Shown: positions 9,644-18,168 of the stretch, in pieces
Layout of the letters: every line of letters begins with the position of its first letter
Numbering within the stretch: the first letter of the stretch is position 1
Origin: Streptosporangium amethystogenes
GTDB lineage: Bacteria; Actinomycetota; Actinomycetes; Streptosporangiales; Streptosporangiaceae
Assembly: GCF_000721075.1 (NCBI RefSeq)
Contig: NZ_JOEQ01000005.1
Span: 718,859 to 782,858 of the forward strand
Reading direction: 5' to 3'
DNA length: 64,000 bases
Notes under the pieces: model-generated
What the model saw: only the letters and a program-made list of their open reading frames with translations
What the model was told of the DNA's origin: nothing
Databases searched by the model: none
Made by a program: the position numbers and the translations under genes

Positions 9644-11118
9644 CGGCGGAATCTCTCGGCCGGTTCGATGTCGTGGTCGTCGGCGCCGGGGCCGCGGGGA
9701 TGTGCGTCGCCATCGAGGCCGCCTCGGCGGGCGCGAGTGTGCTCGTCGTCGAGAAGCAGTCCGAGGTGGGTGGCATGCTGCACATCGCCAATGGCGAGTT
9801 CAGCGGAGCGGGCACCCGCCGTCAGGCCGCGCACGGCATCGACGATACCCCCGAGCGCCACTTCGAGGACGTGATGAGGCTCTCCCACGGCAGGGCGGAC
9901 GAGGATCTCGTCTGGCGGACGGTGCGCGCGCAGGGGGACACGGTCGACTGGCTGGAGAGCCTCGATTTCGACTTCGACCCCGGCACCCCGGGCCTCGTGC
10001 ACGGGCACGAGGTCTACTCGGTGCCCCGTACGTACTGGGGGGTCGACCTCGGCAGGTCGCTGCTGCGGCTGCTGGGCCGCCGCTTCGAGGACGCCATCGA
10101 GGCGGGGGCGGTGCGCCTGCTGCTCGGCACCCGGATCCAGGGCGCGCTCACCGACGGCGGGCGGGTGACCGGCGTGACCGGAATCCGGCCCGACGGCGGC
10201 GAGATGGTCGCGCACGGCGACGCCGTCGTCCTGGCCACCGGCGGGTACGACGCCGATCCGAGCGTGCGCAACCGCTTCCTGCCCCCCGGGTGTGAGAACG
10301 CGCTGATCGCCTGCCTGGACCACGCGACCGGCGACGGCCTGACACTGGCCCTCACGCTCGGCGCCGATGTCAGCGCCGACGGGTTCTTCATCCCGGTGAT
10401 GGGGCTGATCCCCGACCCCGCCCGCAGTGGGTTCGCCGTCGACTACCGGGAGGCGTTCGTCCAGGTCGCCCCCGCCTACCGGACCCCGTACGAGATCTGG
10501 GTCAACCAGGACGGCAGACGCTTCGTCGCGGAGGACGGTGAGAGCCCCGAGCGCCGGGAAAGGGAGTTGCTGCGCCAGCCGGGGCTCGCGATGCACATCG
10601 TCTGGGACCGGTCGATCGCCGAGACCGCGGAGCCGCTCATCGGCAACGGCACCGGAGACTGGACGCGAGAGCGCATGCTCGCCGAATGCGAGGCCGGACG
10701 CTGGATCGTCGCCGCGGACTCTCTGCGGGACCTCGCGGAGCGACTCGGGGTGGACGCGGACGGTCTCATCGCGACGGTCGAACGGTACAACGTCGCGGTC
10801 CGGAGCGGGAACGACCCGGAGTACGGGCGCGTCGTCCTGCCCATGACCATCGGGACGCCGCCGTACTACGGGCTCACCTCCGTCGCAGCCTCCCTGCTCA
10901 GCCGGGACGGTGTGCGGGTGGACGGCGACCTCTCGGTGCTGAACCGCGCGGGCACCCCCATCACCGGTCTCTTCGCGGTGGGTGAGGTGCTCGGCAACAA
11001 CGTCTTCGCCGGCGACAACTATGTCGGAGGTATGAGCGTGACCCCGGCGATGACGCTCGGCCGCGAACTTGGCCGCGCGCTGGGAGCCGCTGCGGCGTCC
11101 CGCTCTATTTCGGACTGA
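9640..11118 (+). CDS. FAD-dependent oxidoreductase, paralogue of the 4185 gene
   Basis: 492 residues, GTG start within the GTGA overlap with the VOC gene. The FAD site (FDVVVVGAGAAGMCVAIEAA), GGMLHIANGEFSGAGTRRQAAHGID, VVLATGGYDADPSVRN and the C-terminal GEVLGNNVFAGDNYVGGMS mark the FAD_binding_2 family. It aligns along its length with the 4185 protein (shared GTRRQAxxGI, HGHExY and TYxG patterns). Dehydrogenation or ene-reduction of a cyclic ketone or an acid is the likely chemistry. Having one copy on each arm of the divergent pair at 8.6-8.8 kb suggests two sequential or parallel redox steps. Confidence 0.85.
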   Translation: MTAESLGRFDVVVVGAGAAGMCVAIEAASAGASVLVVEKQSEVGGMLHIANGEFSGAGTRRQAAHGIDDTPERHFEDVMRLSHGRADEDLVWRTVRAQGDTVDWLESLDFDFDPGTPGLVHGHEVYSVPRTYWGVDLGRSLLRLLGRRFEDAIEAGAVRLLLGTRIQGALTDGGRVTGVTGIRPDGGEMVAHGDAVVLATGGYDADPSVRNRFLPPGCENALIACLDHATGDGLTLALTLGADVSADGFFIPVMGLIPDPARSGFAVDYREAFVQVAPAYRTPYEIWVNQDGRRFVAEDGESPERRERELLRQPGLAMHIVWDRSIAETAEPLIGNGTGDWTRERMLAECEAGRWIVAADSLRDLAERLGVDADGLIATVERYNVAVRSGNDPEYGRVVLPMTIGTPPYYGLTSVAASLLSRDGVRVDGDLSVLNRAGTPITGLFAVGEVLGNNVFAGDNYVGGMSVTPAMTLGRELGRALGAAAASRSISD

Positions 11119-11134
11119 TTTCACTCATTTAAAC

Positions 11135-11206
11135 GTCAGACCAATACGTTGACAGCGAAGCACCCGCTTTCTAGGCTGCTGGTAACGCTGTTCCGCATAT
11201 CGGAAT
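11135..11206 (+). promoter_or_regulatory. promoter with GTCAGAC box and 25-bp element (copy D)
   Basis: GTCAGAC (11135-11141) lies seven bases before TTGACA (11149-11154); after a 17-base spacer comes TAGGCT (11172-11177), then GTAAC-N3-GTTCC-N7-GGAAT (11182-11206). The order is the same as at 35.9 kb: GTCAGAC box, -35, -10, three-half-site element. It drives the two substrate-binding proteins. Confidence 0.8.
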
Positions 11207-11241
11207 TCCCCGACCCCGGGCCTGAAACCATGAGGCTGCAC

Positions 11242-12474
11242 ATGCGTAAATCAAGTTTTCGATGGGTCGCTGCGGCGGCTGCTGGTGCATTGGTGCTCTC
11301 CGGCTGCGCGAGCAAGGAGGAACGCGCGGGTGTGTCGGAGAAGACCGGCGGCTCCGGCTGGAGCGCGGGGGCCGACACCATCAAGATCGGGCTCATCACC
11401 CCGATGACGGGTGCCTACTCCATCCTCGGCATCCTCCAGGAGAACTCGATCCGGGTGGAGATGGACCGGATCAACCAGGCCGGCGGCCTCGGGGGAGCCA
11501 AGCTGGAGCTCGTCATCCGGGACTCCGCGCTCGACCCGGGCAAGGCCGTTCAGGCGGCCAACGAGATGGTCGGCGACGAGCAGGTGAAAATGGTGGTCGG
11601 CCCCTCGCTCTCGGCGTTCTACAACGCCTCGAAGGCCATCTACGAGCAGAACAAGAAGCTCAACTGCCAACCCGGTGTCGGCACCGGTGACTTCGGCGTC
11701 CTGAAGTACGGATTCCGCTCCCAGGACCCCAACAACATCAGCGTCGAGAAGATGCTGGAATACCTGCAGACCCAGGACGTGAAGTCCATCGGGCTCGTCT
11801 ACGAGGCCGACGACACGGGCAAGGCGATGGACGGCTACATCAAGGAGATGGCGCCGAAGTACGGGCTCACCTACCTGAGCTATCAGGAGACCCGCCCCGA
11901 CGACCAGTCGCACCGGCCCTACCTCGACAAGCTCAAGGACGCCGGGGCGATCATGGTCTCCAGTAACGCCAGCGGAGCCAAGACGATGGCCGCGGCCGCC
12001 GAGGCGAACTACAAGGGCGTGATGGCCAGCACCTCGGGGCTGCAGAACGTCACCTTCCTCGACGCGGCCGGAGAACTCGCGATCGGCTCGGTCTTCGCCG
12101 CCGGGAACGTACAGTTCAACATTCGCGACAAGGCGACCTGGAAGGCCGGTTACCGCGCCCACGTCGAGGCGGTCGAGGCCAAGTACGGGCTGGTCGAGGG
12201 GCCGAAGTCCGGTGCGAAGATGCCCAAGGGCACGGCGATCGCGGCCGACTGTGTCACCGCGTTCGCGGCCGCGGCGGAGAGCGCCAAGTCGGTGGATCCG
12301 GACAAGCTGGCGACGGCGATGGCCGCGCTCGACATTCCCGACACCGAGACCCCGTCGGGCAACGCCATCAAGCCGGCGGACCACGAGTTCTACCACGTCG
12401 GCGACATCCACATCTACAAGTGGGACCGGGACGCCGACGGCTGGTTCATCACCGAGGTCACCCCCAAATCCTGA
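11242..12474 (+). CDS. branched-chain-type ABC substrate-binding lipoprotein 1
   Basis: About 410 residues from ATG 11242 (GAGG six bases upstream; ATG 11230 is also possible). A lipoprotein signal is clear: MRKSSFRW, a hydrophobic run, then LVLSGC. The mature part begins IKIGLITPMTGAYSILG and continues with VMVGPSLS-like and IGLVYEADDTGKAMDGY segments of the Peripla_BP_6/LivJ fold, which binds amino acids, aromatic acids, amides and other small molecules outside the membrane. It is followed 42 bases later by a close paralogue. No permease is encoded here; the only Liv-type permease genes in the window start at 36009 under a promoter of the same design. Confidence 0.88.
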   Translation: MRKSSFRWVAAAAAGALVLSGCASKEERAGVSEKTGGSGWSAGADTIKIGLITPMTGAYSILGILQENSIRVEMDRINQAGGLGGAKLELVIRDSALDPGKAVQAANEMVGDEQVKMVVGPSLSAFYNASKAIYEQNKKLNCQPGVGTGDFGVLKYGFRSQDPNNISVEKMLEYLQTQDVKSIGLVYEADDTGKAMDGYIKEMAPKYGLTYLSYQETRPDDQSHRPYLDKLKDAGAIMVSSNASGAKTMAAAAEANYKGVMASTSGLQNVTFLDAAGELAIGSVFAAGNVQFNIRDKATWKAGYRAHVEAVEAKYGLVEGPKSGAKMPKGTAIAADCVTAFAAAAESAKSVDPDKLATAMAALDIPDTETPSGNAIKPADHEFYHVGDIHIYKWDRDADGWFITEVTPKS

Positions 12475-12516
12475 GGCCGGAACCATCTTCTCAACTCTCA
12501 TCCGATAGGACCCAGC

Positions 12517-13746
12517 ATGACCTTCTCCACCGGTCGTAAAATCACGGCACTCCTGGGCGCGGCCGTACTGTTGACCGCCTGTGCCGGCAAGGAGGAACGA
12601 GCCGGAGGCGCGCAGGTCTCCTCCGACGGAGGCTGGAACGTCGGCCGTCCGGTGGTGAAGGTCGGGCTGATCACCCCGATGACCGGTCCACTCGCCGTCG
12701 TCGGCATCTCACAGGAGAACTCGCTCAAGATCGAGGTCGACCGGCTCAACGCCGAGGGCGGGATCGGCGGGGCCAAGCTCGAACTGGTGACCCGCGACTC
12801 CGGCCTCGACCCGGCGAAGGCCGTACAGGCCGCCAACGAGTTCGCCGGCGACGAGAGCGTCGGGCTCGTCATCGGGCCGGCGCTCTCCGCCTTCTACAAC
12901 GCGGCCAAGGGCGGCTTCGAAAGCGGCAGGAAGGTCAACTGCCAGCCGATGGTCGCCACCGGCGACTTCAGCGGTCTTAAGTACGGCTTCCGCGCCCAGG
13001 ACCCGGTCAGCCTCGACGTCGAGAAGATGCTGGCCCACCTGAAGTCCCAGGGGGTCACCTCGATCGGGGTCGTGTACGAAGGGGACGACGCCGGCAAGGG
13101 GACCGCGGACGAGGTCAAGAGGCAGGCGGAGGCCGGTGGCCTCACCTGGAAGGGATTCGAGGCCACCCGGTCCGACGACCAGTCGCACCGCTCGTACGTC
13201 GACAAGCTCAAGGACGCCGGGGCGATCTGGATCTCCAACACCGCGAGCGGCGCCAAGACCATGGCGGCCGCGAGCGAGGCAGGTTACCAGGGGCTCATCG
13301 TCGGCGGGTCGGGGGCGCGCAACATCGCGTTCATCGAGGCGGCAGGCGACACCGCGGACGGCACGCTCTTCGCCGCCACCTACTACCCCTACCCGAGCCG
13401 CGACGACCGCGCCACCTGGAAGCCCGCCTACCGCAAGCACATCGAGGAGATCGAGAAGCGGTTCGGCAAGAACGTCGGCCCGAAGACCGGTGCCGAGTCG
13501 CCCAAGGCGGCCGAGATCTCCGCGGACTGCGTGCTCGCGTACACGCGGGCGGTCGAGCAGGCCCGCTCGCTTGATCCCGACGCCGTCGTCGCCGCCATCG
13601 ACAAGCTGGAGATCCCCGACACCGAGACCCCGTCCGGCAACTCCATCTCGCCGGAGAAGCACGAGTTCTTCGGCCTGGACGACGTCCACATCTACCAGTG
13701 GAAAAAGGACGACAAGGGCTGGACGACCGTCGAGACCAGTGGCTGA
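12517..13746 (+). CDS. branched-chain-type ABC substrate-binding lipoprotein 2
   Basis: 409 residues, ATG start. Signal peptide MTFSTGRKITALLGAAVLLTAC with lipobox LLTAC, then KEERAGG as in the first copy. VKVGLITPMTGPLAVVGISQENSLKIEVDRLN and SIGVVYEGDDAGKGTADEV align with the upstream protein over the full length, so the pair arose by tandem duplication. The ligand-facing segments differ (ASTSGLQNVTFLDAAG against VGGSGARNIAFIEAAG), which suggests related but distinct ligands feeding one permease. The alpha/beta-hydrolase gene follows after 12 bases. Confidence 0.88.
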   Translation: MTFSTGRKITALLGAAVLLTACAGKEERAGGAQVSSDGGWNVGRPVVKVGLITPMTGPLAVVGISQENSLKIEVDRLNAEGGIGGAKLELVTRDSGLDPAKAVQAANEFAGDESVGLVIGPALSAFYNAAKGGFESGRKVNCQPMVATGDFSGLKYGFRAQDPVSLDVEKMLAHLKSQGVTSIGVVYEGDDAGKGTADEVKRQAEAGGLTWKGFEATRSDDQSHRSYVDKLKDAGAIWISNTASGAKTMAAASEAGYQGLIVGGSGARNIAFIEAAGDTADGTLFAATYYPYPSRDDRATWKPAYRKHIEEIEKRFGKNVGPKTGAESPKAAEISADCVLAYTRAVEQARSLDPDAVVAAIDKLEIPDTETPSGNSISPEKHEFFGLDDVHIYQWKKDDKGWTTVETSG

Positions 13747-13758
13747 ACGGGAGTCCCC

Positions 13759-15414
13759 ATGGAGCGGCACTACGTCACCGTCGGCGACCGTCAGGTCCAC
13801 TACACAAGCGCGGGGCAGGGCCTGCCGATCGTTCTCCTGCACGCCTCGCCGGGCGATTACCGCCCGCTGCGCGGCCTGGTCGAGGAACTGGCCCGCTGGT
13901 TCACGGTGTACGCGCTGGACACCCCGGGGCACGGCGGGTCCGATCCGCTCCCGGTCGCGGAGCCGGCCATGGCCGACTACGGGGCCGCCCTCGGCGAGAC
14001 CCTGACCGCGCTCGGGCTGGAGCGGGTCCATCTGTACGGCACGCACACCGGCGCGAAGGTGGCGCTCGCGTTCGCCGTCGCGCAGCCCGGCCGGGTCGCC
14101 TCGCTCGTCCTCGACGGACTGGGGATCTCGACTCCCGAGGAGCGGGCCGACCAGCTCGCGAACTACCTTCCCCCCATCGCGCGGCGCGGCGACGGCACAC
14201 ACCTCGTCGAGGCATGGCACCGGGTGCGGAACATGTACCTGTTCTGGCCCTGGTACAACGAGAGGCCCGAGGCGAGGCTGGCCTCGGCGATGCCGTCCCC
14301 GGGGTACCTGCACGAGGTGACGACCGGCATGCTCGAAACCGGCGGGACCTACTCGCTCGCCTACCGCGCGGCGTTCGTCTGCGATCCGGCACCGCTGCTG
14401 GCCCGGCTCGCCGTACCGTCCCTCCTCTTCGCCTCGCCGGGTGACCCGCTCCACGCCCACCTGGACCGGCTCCCTGACCTGGGCACCCGGATCCGGGTCG
14501 AGGACCTCGCCGCGGGGAGCGACTCGCCGCAGGGGGTGGCGGCACGGGTACGTTCCCATGCTGCGGCCCACCCGGAGGGGGTGACCGGGGCGCCCGCACG
14601 GCCCGAGGTCCGAGCCGCGGGGACGCTGACCCGCCGCTACGTCAGCACCCGGCTGGGCCAGGTGCTGGTCCGCTGGACGGGGACGGGCACGGCGGGCAGG
14701 CCGCTGGTGGCGCTGCCTCCGGCACCCGCCTCCGGCCACGCGGTCGACGGGCTGCTGAGCCGGGCCGGGGAGCACCGGCCGGCCTTCGCCGTCGACCTGC
14801 CGGGAACCGGCGACTCCGACCTGAGGGGAAAGCTCACCGTCGACGCCGGGCAACTGGCCGAGGCCGTCCGGGACGTCCTCGAAGAGCTCGGCCTCGGAAC
14901 CGTCGACCTGTACGGCTCGGGAGCGGGTGGCACGATCGCGGCCGCCGTCGCCGAGCGGCACCCGGCACGCGTGCACGCGCTGGCGCTGGCCGCGCTGCCG
15001 GACCCCGAACGTCTTCCGGCGGAACTCGCCTCGGCGCGCACCCCGTCCCTGACGCCCGACGACCACGGCACGCACCTGCTGCGAGCCTGGCACCTGGTGA
15101 GGGACGGCGGACTGCGACCGGGGACGAGCCCGCCCTCCACCGGAGGAGACGGCGGCCGGCCGGATCTGGCGGTACTGGAACGCAGGGTCCTCGACATCGT
15201 CAAGGCGTGGCCCACCTACGGTTCGGTCTTCCGGGCCGCGGTGCTCGACGGAGTCGTCCGGCGGCTCGCCGCTCTCCGCACGCCGATCGTGGCCGCGGAC
15301 CCGATCTGGGACCCGTTCGTGGCCGACGCGGAGTTCACGCCGTCGCACTCCCCCCACGATGGGCGAGGCGGGCAGGCCGCTCTGCTGAAAGCCCTGGACG
15401 AGGCGGGAACGTGA
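13759..15414 (+). CDS. double alpha/beta-hydrolase-fold protein with unusual nucleophile elbows
   Basis: 551 residues made of two alpha/beta-hydrolase units: about 1-270 (VHYTSAGQGLPIVLLHASPGD, ALDTPGHGGSDPL) and about 290-545 (FAVDLPGTGDSDL). The nucleophile elbow, normally GxSxG, reads GTHTG at 94-98 in the first unit and GSGAG at 386-390 in the second, so no Ser, Cys or Asp is in the catalytic slot of either. Acidic loops remain (SPGDPLH; AADPIWDPF). It may be a non-hydrolytic member such as a lyase or binding protein. ATG with GGGAG upstream. It ends the transcript with the two binding proteins. Confidence 0.75.
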   Translation: MERHYVTVGDRQVHYTSAGQGLPIVLLHASPGDYRPLRGLVEELARWFTVYALDTPGHGGSDPLPVAEPAMADYGAALGETLTALGLERVHLYGTHTGAKVALAFAVAQPGRVASLVLDGLGISTPEERADQLANYLPPIARRGDGTHLVEAWHRVRNMYLFWPWYNERPEARLASAMPSPGYLHEVTTGMLETGGTYSLAYRAAFVCDPAPLLARLAVPSLLFASPGDPLHAHLDRLPDLGTRIRVEDLAAGSDSPQGVAARVRSHAAAHPEGVTGAPARPEVRAAGTLTRRYVSTRLGQVLVRWTGTGTAGRPLVALPPAPASGHAVDGLLSRAGEHRPAFAVDLPGTGDSDLRGKLTVDAGQLAEAVRDVLEELGLGTVDLYGSGAGGTIAAAVAERHPARVHALALAALPDPERLPAELASARTPSLTPDDHGTHLLRAWHLVRDGGLRPGTSPPSTGGDGGRPDLAVLERRVLDIVKAWPTYGSVFRAAVLDGVVRRLAALRTPIVAADPIWDPFVADAEFTPSHSPHDGRGGQAALLKALDEAGT

Positions 15415-15451
15415 ACCGGGCAGACCGGGCAGACCGGGCAGACCGGGCAGA
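15415..15451. repeat. 9-bp tandem repeat (CAGACCGGG)
   Basis: About four head-to-tail copies of CAGACCGGG, the first partial, follow directly on the stop codon of the double hydrolase. It is a short slippage-type repeat between two convergent genes with no clear hairpin. Confidence 0.75.
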
Positions 15452-15478
15452 AAAAATGATCACGCGCGCCCACCCCGG

Positions 15479-15874
15479 CTACGGCATGGGCGCGCGCATC
15501 AGCATCACCGCGGTGGCTTCCAGCACCTGATCTCCGCTGCCGTCGATCGCGGACCAGCGGTAGTGCCGGATCACCTTTCCGCTCCCGGTCTCACGAGCCT
15601 CGCCGGGGGTCAGCTCGACCCGCAACGTCGTGGGCGCGCGCAGCATCTTCGAGAAGCGGACCTCGCGCAGTTCGAGCAGCGCGATCGCCTCGTCGAGCAT
15701 CCTGGACCGCTCGACGAGGCCGCCCACCAGGAGCAGGACCCCCTGTCCCGGCATCGGGGCAGGGGATCCTGCTGCCGGGACGAACAGGGGGTGGGTGTAA
15801 CCGCCCAGGCCGACGAGAGTGTCGATCAGCTCCTGGGTCACCTCGACCTCCGGCGTCGTCACCGGCACTCCCAC
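15479..15874 (-). CDS. MaoC-like hot-dog fold protein
   Basis: 131 residues from a GTG at 15874 with only a weak ribosome site. PMPGQGVLLLVGGLVERSRML followed by LELREVRFSKMLRAPTTLRVEL matches the central helix and following strands of MaoC-type hydratases or hot-dog thioesterases. These act on acyl-CoA thioesters. The catalytic D-x-N-x-x-H motif of R-hydratases is not seen, so it may be a non-catalytic subunit or thioesterase-like. It lies after a strong hairpin at 15948, which probably separates it in part from the long upstream operon. Confidence 0.65.
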   Translation of the reverse strand: MGVPVTTPEVEVTQELIDTLVGLGGYTHPLFVPAAGSPAPMPGQGVLLLVGGLVERSRMLDEAIALLELREVRFSKMLRAPTTLRVELTPGEARETGSGKVIRHYRWSAIDGSGDQVLEATAVMLMRAPMP

Positions 15875-15947
15875 CGGACAGGCTTCGGTTGACCTGTCAT
15901 CGCTTTCCGCCTGCGCGGGGTGGCGACTTCGGGTGAGGAGGCAGGGG

Positions 15948-15978
15948 AGCCCCGAGGGTGAACGTCACCCTCGGGGCT
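15948..15978 (-). terminator. strong hairpin at the end of the long minus-strand operon
   Basis: 14-bp perfect arms (15948-15961 and 15965-15978) with a 3-base loop. The hairpin overlaps the stop codon of the cupin gene, so it should end or attenuate the transcript there. Confidence 0.75.
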
Positions 15979-16564
15979 CGGTGCGTACGAACGCGGCGCC
16001 CGGGCCGACCACGACCCGCTCGCCGGACTCCACCCGCCGCCACTGCCAGGTGGTCAGGTCGACGAGCTCCGCGGGACCCTCGACCTCGCTTCCCTCGGCA
16101 CGGACCTCACTGCCGCCCAGCTCCTCGCTGTACTCCCGGAGCGTCCGGTTCCCGGCTTCGAGACCGACCGGGGTCAGCCCGCTCGCGCCGTCCCCGGCGT
16201 CCTCCGCCGGGGTGAAGCCGTTCTCCCCGGAGAACCAGGCGTAGAGCAGCGCCCCCTCCTCGGAGCCGAAACCCGGTCGCGGGTGCTGAGGCGGAACCCA
16301 GCACCACTCGCCCGGCCCGAACAGCGTGTCGCCGATCCGCAGTCCTCCGGACAGGACCAGGAACTCCTCCCCGGAGGCGTAGCGGCCCGCCACCGGACGG
16401 GAGAAGCCGGCCGGGAACCGGGCGGCGAGAGACCTGGACCGAGTGGCGGGGTCCCGGTGCAGCATGACACTGACGATCTTCATGTTGGCCTCGGGCATGG
16501 GAACGGCGATGCCGTCCCGCTCGACCAACTCGGCGAGCGAACCGCCCTCTGGGATGACTGTCAT
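15965..16564 (-). CDS. cupin-fold protein
   Basis: 199 residues. The conserved core is ARFPAGFSRPVAGRYASGEEFLVLSGGLRIGDTLFGPGEWCWVPPQHP (in short pieces: GEEFLVLSG and GEWCWVP), the anti-sigma ChrR/cupin pattern with a Gly-x-x-x-x-Pro turn. The first metal motif has GEEF instead of H-x-H, so metal binding may be altered. The start overlaps the stop of the acyl-CoA dehydrogenase gene (ATGA), so it is coupled to the beta-oxidation operon. A role in binding or isomerising a small product is possible; no reaction can be assigned. Confidence 0.65.
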   Translation of the reverse strand: MTVIPEGGSLAELVERDGIAVPMPEANMKIVSVMLHRDPATRSRSLAARFPAGFSRPVAGRYASGEEFLVLSGGLRIGDTLFGPGEWCWVPPQHPRPGFGSEEGALLYAWFSGENGFTPAEDAGDGASGLTPVGLEAGNRTLREYSEELGGSEVRAEGSEVEGPAELVDLTTWQWRRVESGERVVVGPGAAFVRTEPRG

Positions 16565-17721
16565 CGGATCACCGTTTCACCACGCAGTACGGACTTGGCC
16601 ACCATCGTACGGAGCACGTCGTTCGTGCCCTCGCCGATGCTCATCAGGATCGAGTCACGGTAGAGGCGCTCCACCTCGTACTCGGTGGAGTAGCCGTAGC
16701 CACCGTGGATCTTCATCGCGTCGATCGACGCGGCCAGGGCGACCTCGGAGCAGAAGATCTTCGCCATGCCCGTCTCACCGTCGGCGCGACCCTGGCGGAC
16801 CGCGTCCGCGGCCCAGTAGGTCATCAGGCGCGCGGCCTGGACCTGGGTGGACAGGTTCCCCAGCTGCAGCTGGATCGCCTGGAAGCCGCCGATGGCCTGA
16901 CCGAACGCCTTGCGCTGCTTGGCGTAGGCGAACGCCTCGTCATGGGCGCGCTGGGCGATGCCGACCGAGCGCGCGGCGATGTTCACCCGGCCCCACTCCA
17001 GAGCGGAGAGCGCGTGCTGCATGCCCTTGCCCTCGACACCGCCGAGCAGGTTCTCCTTGGGGACGCGCACATTGTCGAGCACGACCTCGCAGGACTCGGT
17101 GCCCTTGTAGCCGAGCTTGGGAATGTCCTTGGTGACCTGGTAGCCCTCCAGTGAGGAGTCCACCAGGAGTACGCTCATGCCCTTGTGGGCCGGGGAGGTG
17201 CTCGGGTCGGTCTTGACCAGAACCGGGAGCGGATCCGCGTACCGCGCGTTGGTGATCCACATCTTGGTGCCGTTGACGACGTAGTGGTCACCGTCGAGCG
17301 TCGCGGTGGTGCGGATGCCCTGCAGGTCGGTGCCGGCGTCGGGCTCGGTGAGGCCGATGCCGGTACGACGGACGCCGGCGGCGAGGTCGGGAAGGTACTT
17401 GCGCTTCTGCTCCTCCGTGCCGCGCATCGCGATCATCCGGCAGGCCAGGGAGTGGCTGCCCAGGATGCCGGCGATGCCCATCCAGCCACGGGCTATCTCC
17501 TCGAAGACCAGCGCGAACGAGACGGGGTCGAGATCGAGGCCGCCGTACTCCTCGGGAATCGTCATCCCGAACAGGCCCATCTCCCGCATCCCGTCGACGA
17601 TCTCCGTCGGATAGCGGCCGGACTGCTCCCACTCGCGGGCGACCGGGATGATCTCCCGGTCGACGAAGTCGCGCAGGACGGCGCGGAACTCGCGCTGGTC
17701 CTCGTCAAGCTGGAAATCCAC
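16561..17721 (-). CDS. acyl-CoA dehydrogenase
   Basis: 386 residues, the normal length. N-terminal helices (MDFQLDEDQREFRAVLRDFVDREI), GIGLTEPDAGTDLQGIRTTA (FAD-binding middle domain), KMWITNARYADPLPVLVKTD and IHGGYGYSTEYEVERLYRDS, where a Glu near residue 365 is the probable catalytic base, are all present. It oxidises an acyl-CoA to the 2-enoyl-CoA and passes electrons to electron-transfer flavoprotein. GTG start with AGAAAGG upstream. It is followed by the cupin gene (4-base overlap) and preceded by the DUF35 gene at 42 bases. A second, unrelated copy is at 61144. Confidence 0.92.
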   Translation of the reverse strand: MDFQLDEDQREFRAVLRDFVDREIIPVAREWEQSGRYPTEIVDGMREMGLFGMTIPEEYGGLDLDPVSFALVFEEIARGWMGIAGILGSHSLACRMIAMRGTEEQKRKYLPDLAAGVRRTGIGLTEPDAGTDLQGIRTTATLDGDHYVVNGTKMWITNARYADPLPVLVKTDPSTSPAHKGMSVLLVDSSLEGYQVTKDIPKLGYKGTESCEVVLDNVRVPKENLLGGVEGKGMQHALSALEWGRVNIAARSVGIAQRAHDEAFAYAKQRKAFGQAIGGFQAIQLQLGNLSTQVQAARLMTYWAADAVRQGRADGETGMAKIFCSEVALAASIDAMKIHGGYGYSTEYEVERLYRDSILMSIGEGTNDVLRTMVAKSVLRGETVIR

Positions 17722-17763
17722 TGCGACTGCCTTTCTTGCCCGGAGTCTCTCGGACTCCGTTGT

Positions 17764-18168
17764 TCAGGAAACGTCGGCGGGAACGAAGACGGGAAGGGCG
17801 CGCCCGTCGTCGAGGTCCACCCAGGTGAGCCGGACCGGGTCGTCGATGGACCACTCCTCCTGCGGCTGGCCTTCCAGCCGGGTGAGCAGGATGACCCCCT
17901 CGGCCAGCCGGACGCGGGCGATGACGTAGGGAACGTCGAGTTCCGGGCGCGGTGCCCGGTGCACGACGGTGAACGAGTCCACCACGCCGGCCCCGGCCGA
18001 CGTGCTCCAGTCCAGATGGTCAGAGCCGCAGTGCACGCACAGCGCGCGCGGCGGGTGCTGCGTCCCCGAGCAGCCGGCGCAGGTCTGCACCAGCAGCCGA
18101 TGCTCTCTGGTCGCCTCCCACCAGGGCAGGGTGATCTCGTCGGGCGGCGGTACCTCAGGGGCGATCAC
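17764..18168 (-). CDS. Zn-ribbon/OB-fold (DUF35) protein, partner of thiolase-fold aldolase
   Basis: 134 residues. CAGCSGTQHPPRALCVHCGSD (residues about 31-51) has the C-x2-C-x~12-C-x2-C rubredoxin-like zinc ribbon, followed by an OB-fold (VVDSFTVVHRAPRPELDVPYVIARVRLAEG). In steroid side-chain degradation, DUF35 proteins or domains dock onto Ltp2-type aldolases and are needed for activity. Its start overlaps the stop of the thiolase-like gene by 4 bases (ATGA), the same arrangement as in those systems, which makes complex formation likely. Confidence 0.85.
   Translation of the reverse strand: MIAPEVPPPDEITLPWWEATREHRLLVQTCAGCSGTQHPPRALCVHCGSDHLDWSTSAGAGVVDSFTVVHRAPRPELDVPYVIARVRLAEGVILLTRLEGQPQEEWSIDDPVRLTWVDLDDGRALPVFVPADVS

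Noticed and set aside
12709..15357. 882-codon minus-strand open frame opposite the binding protein and double hydrolase
   Set aside because: Low-complexity Arg/Gly/Val translation without motifs; the plus strand encodes recognisable proteins over the whole stretch.
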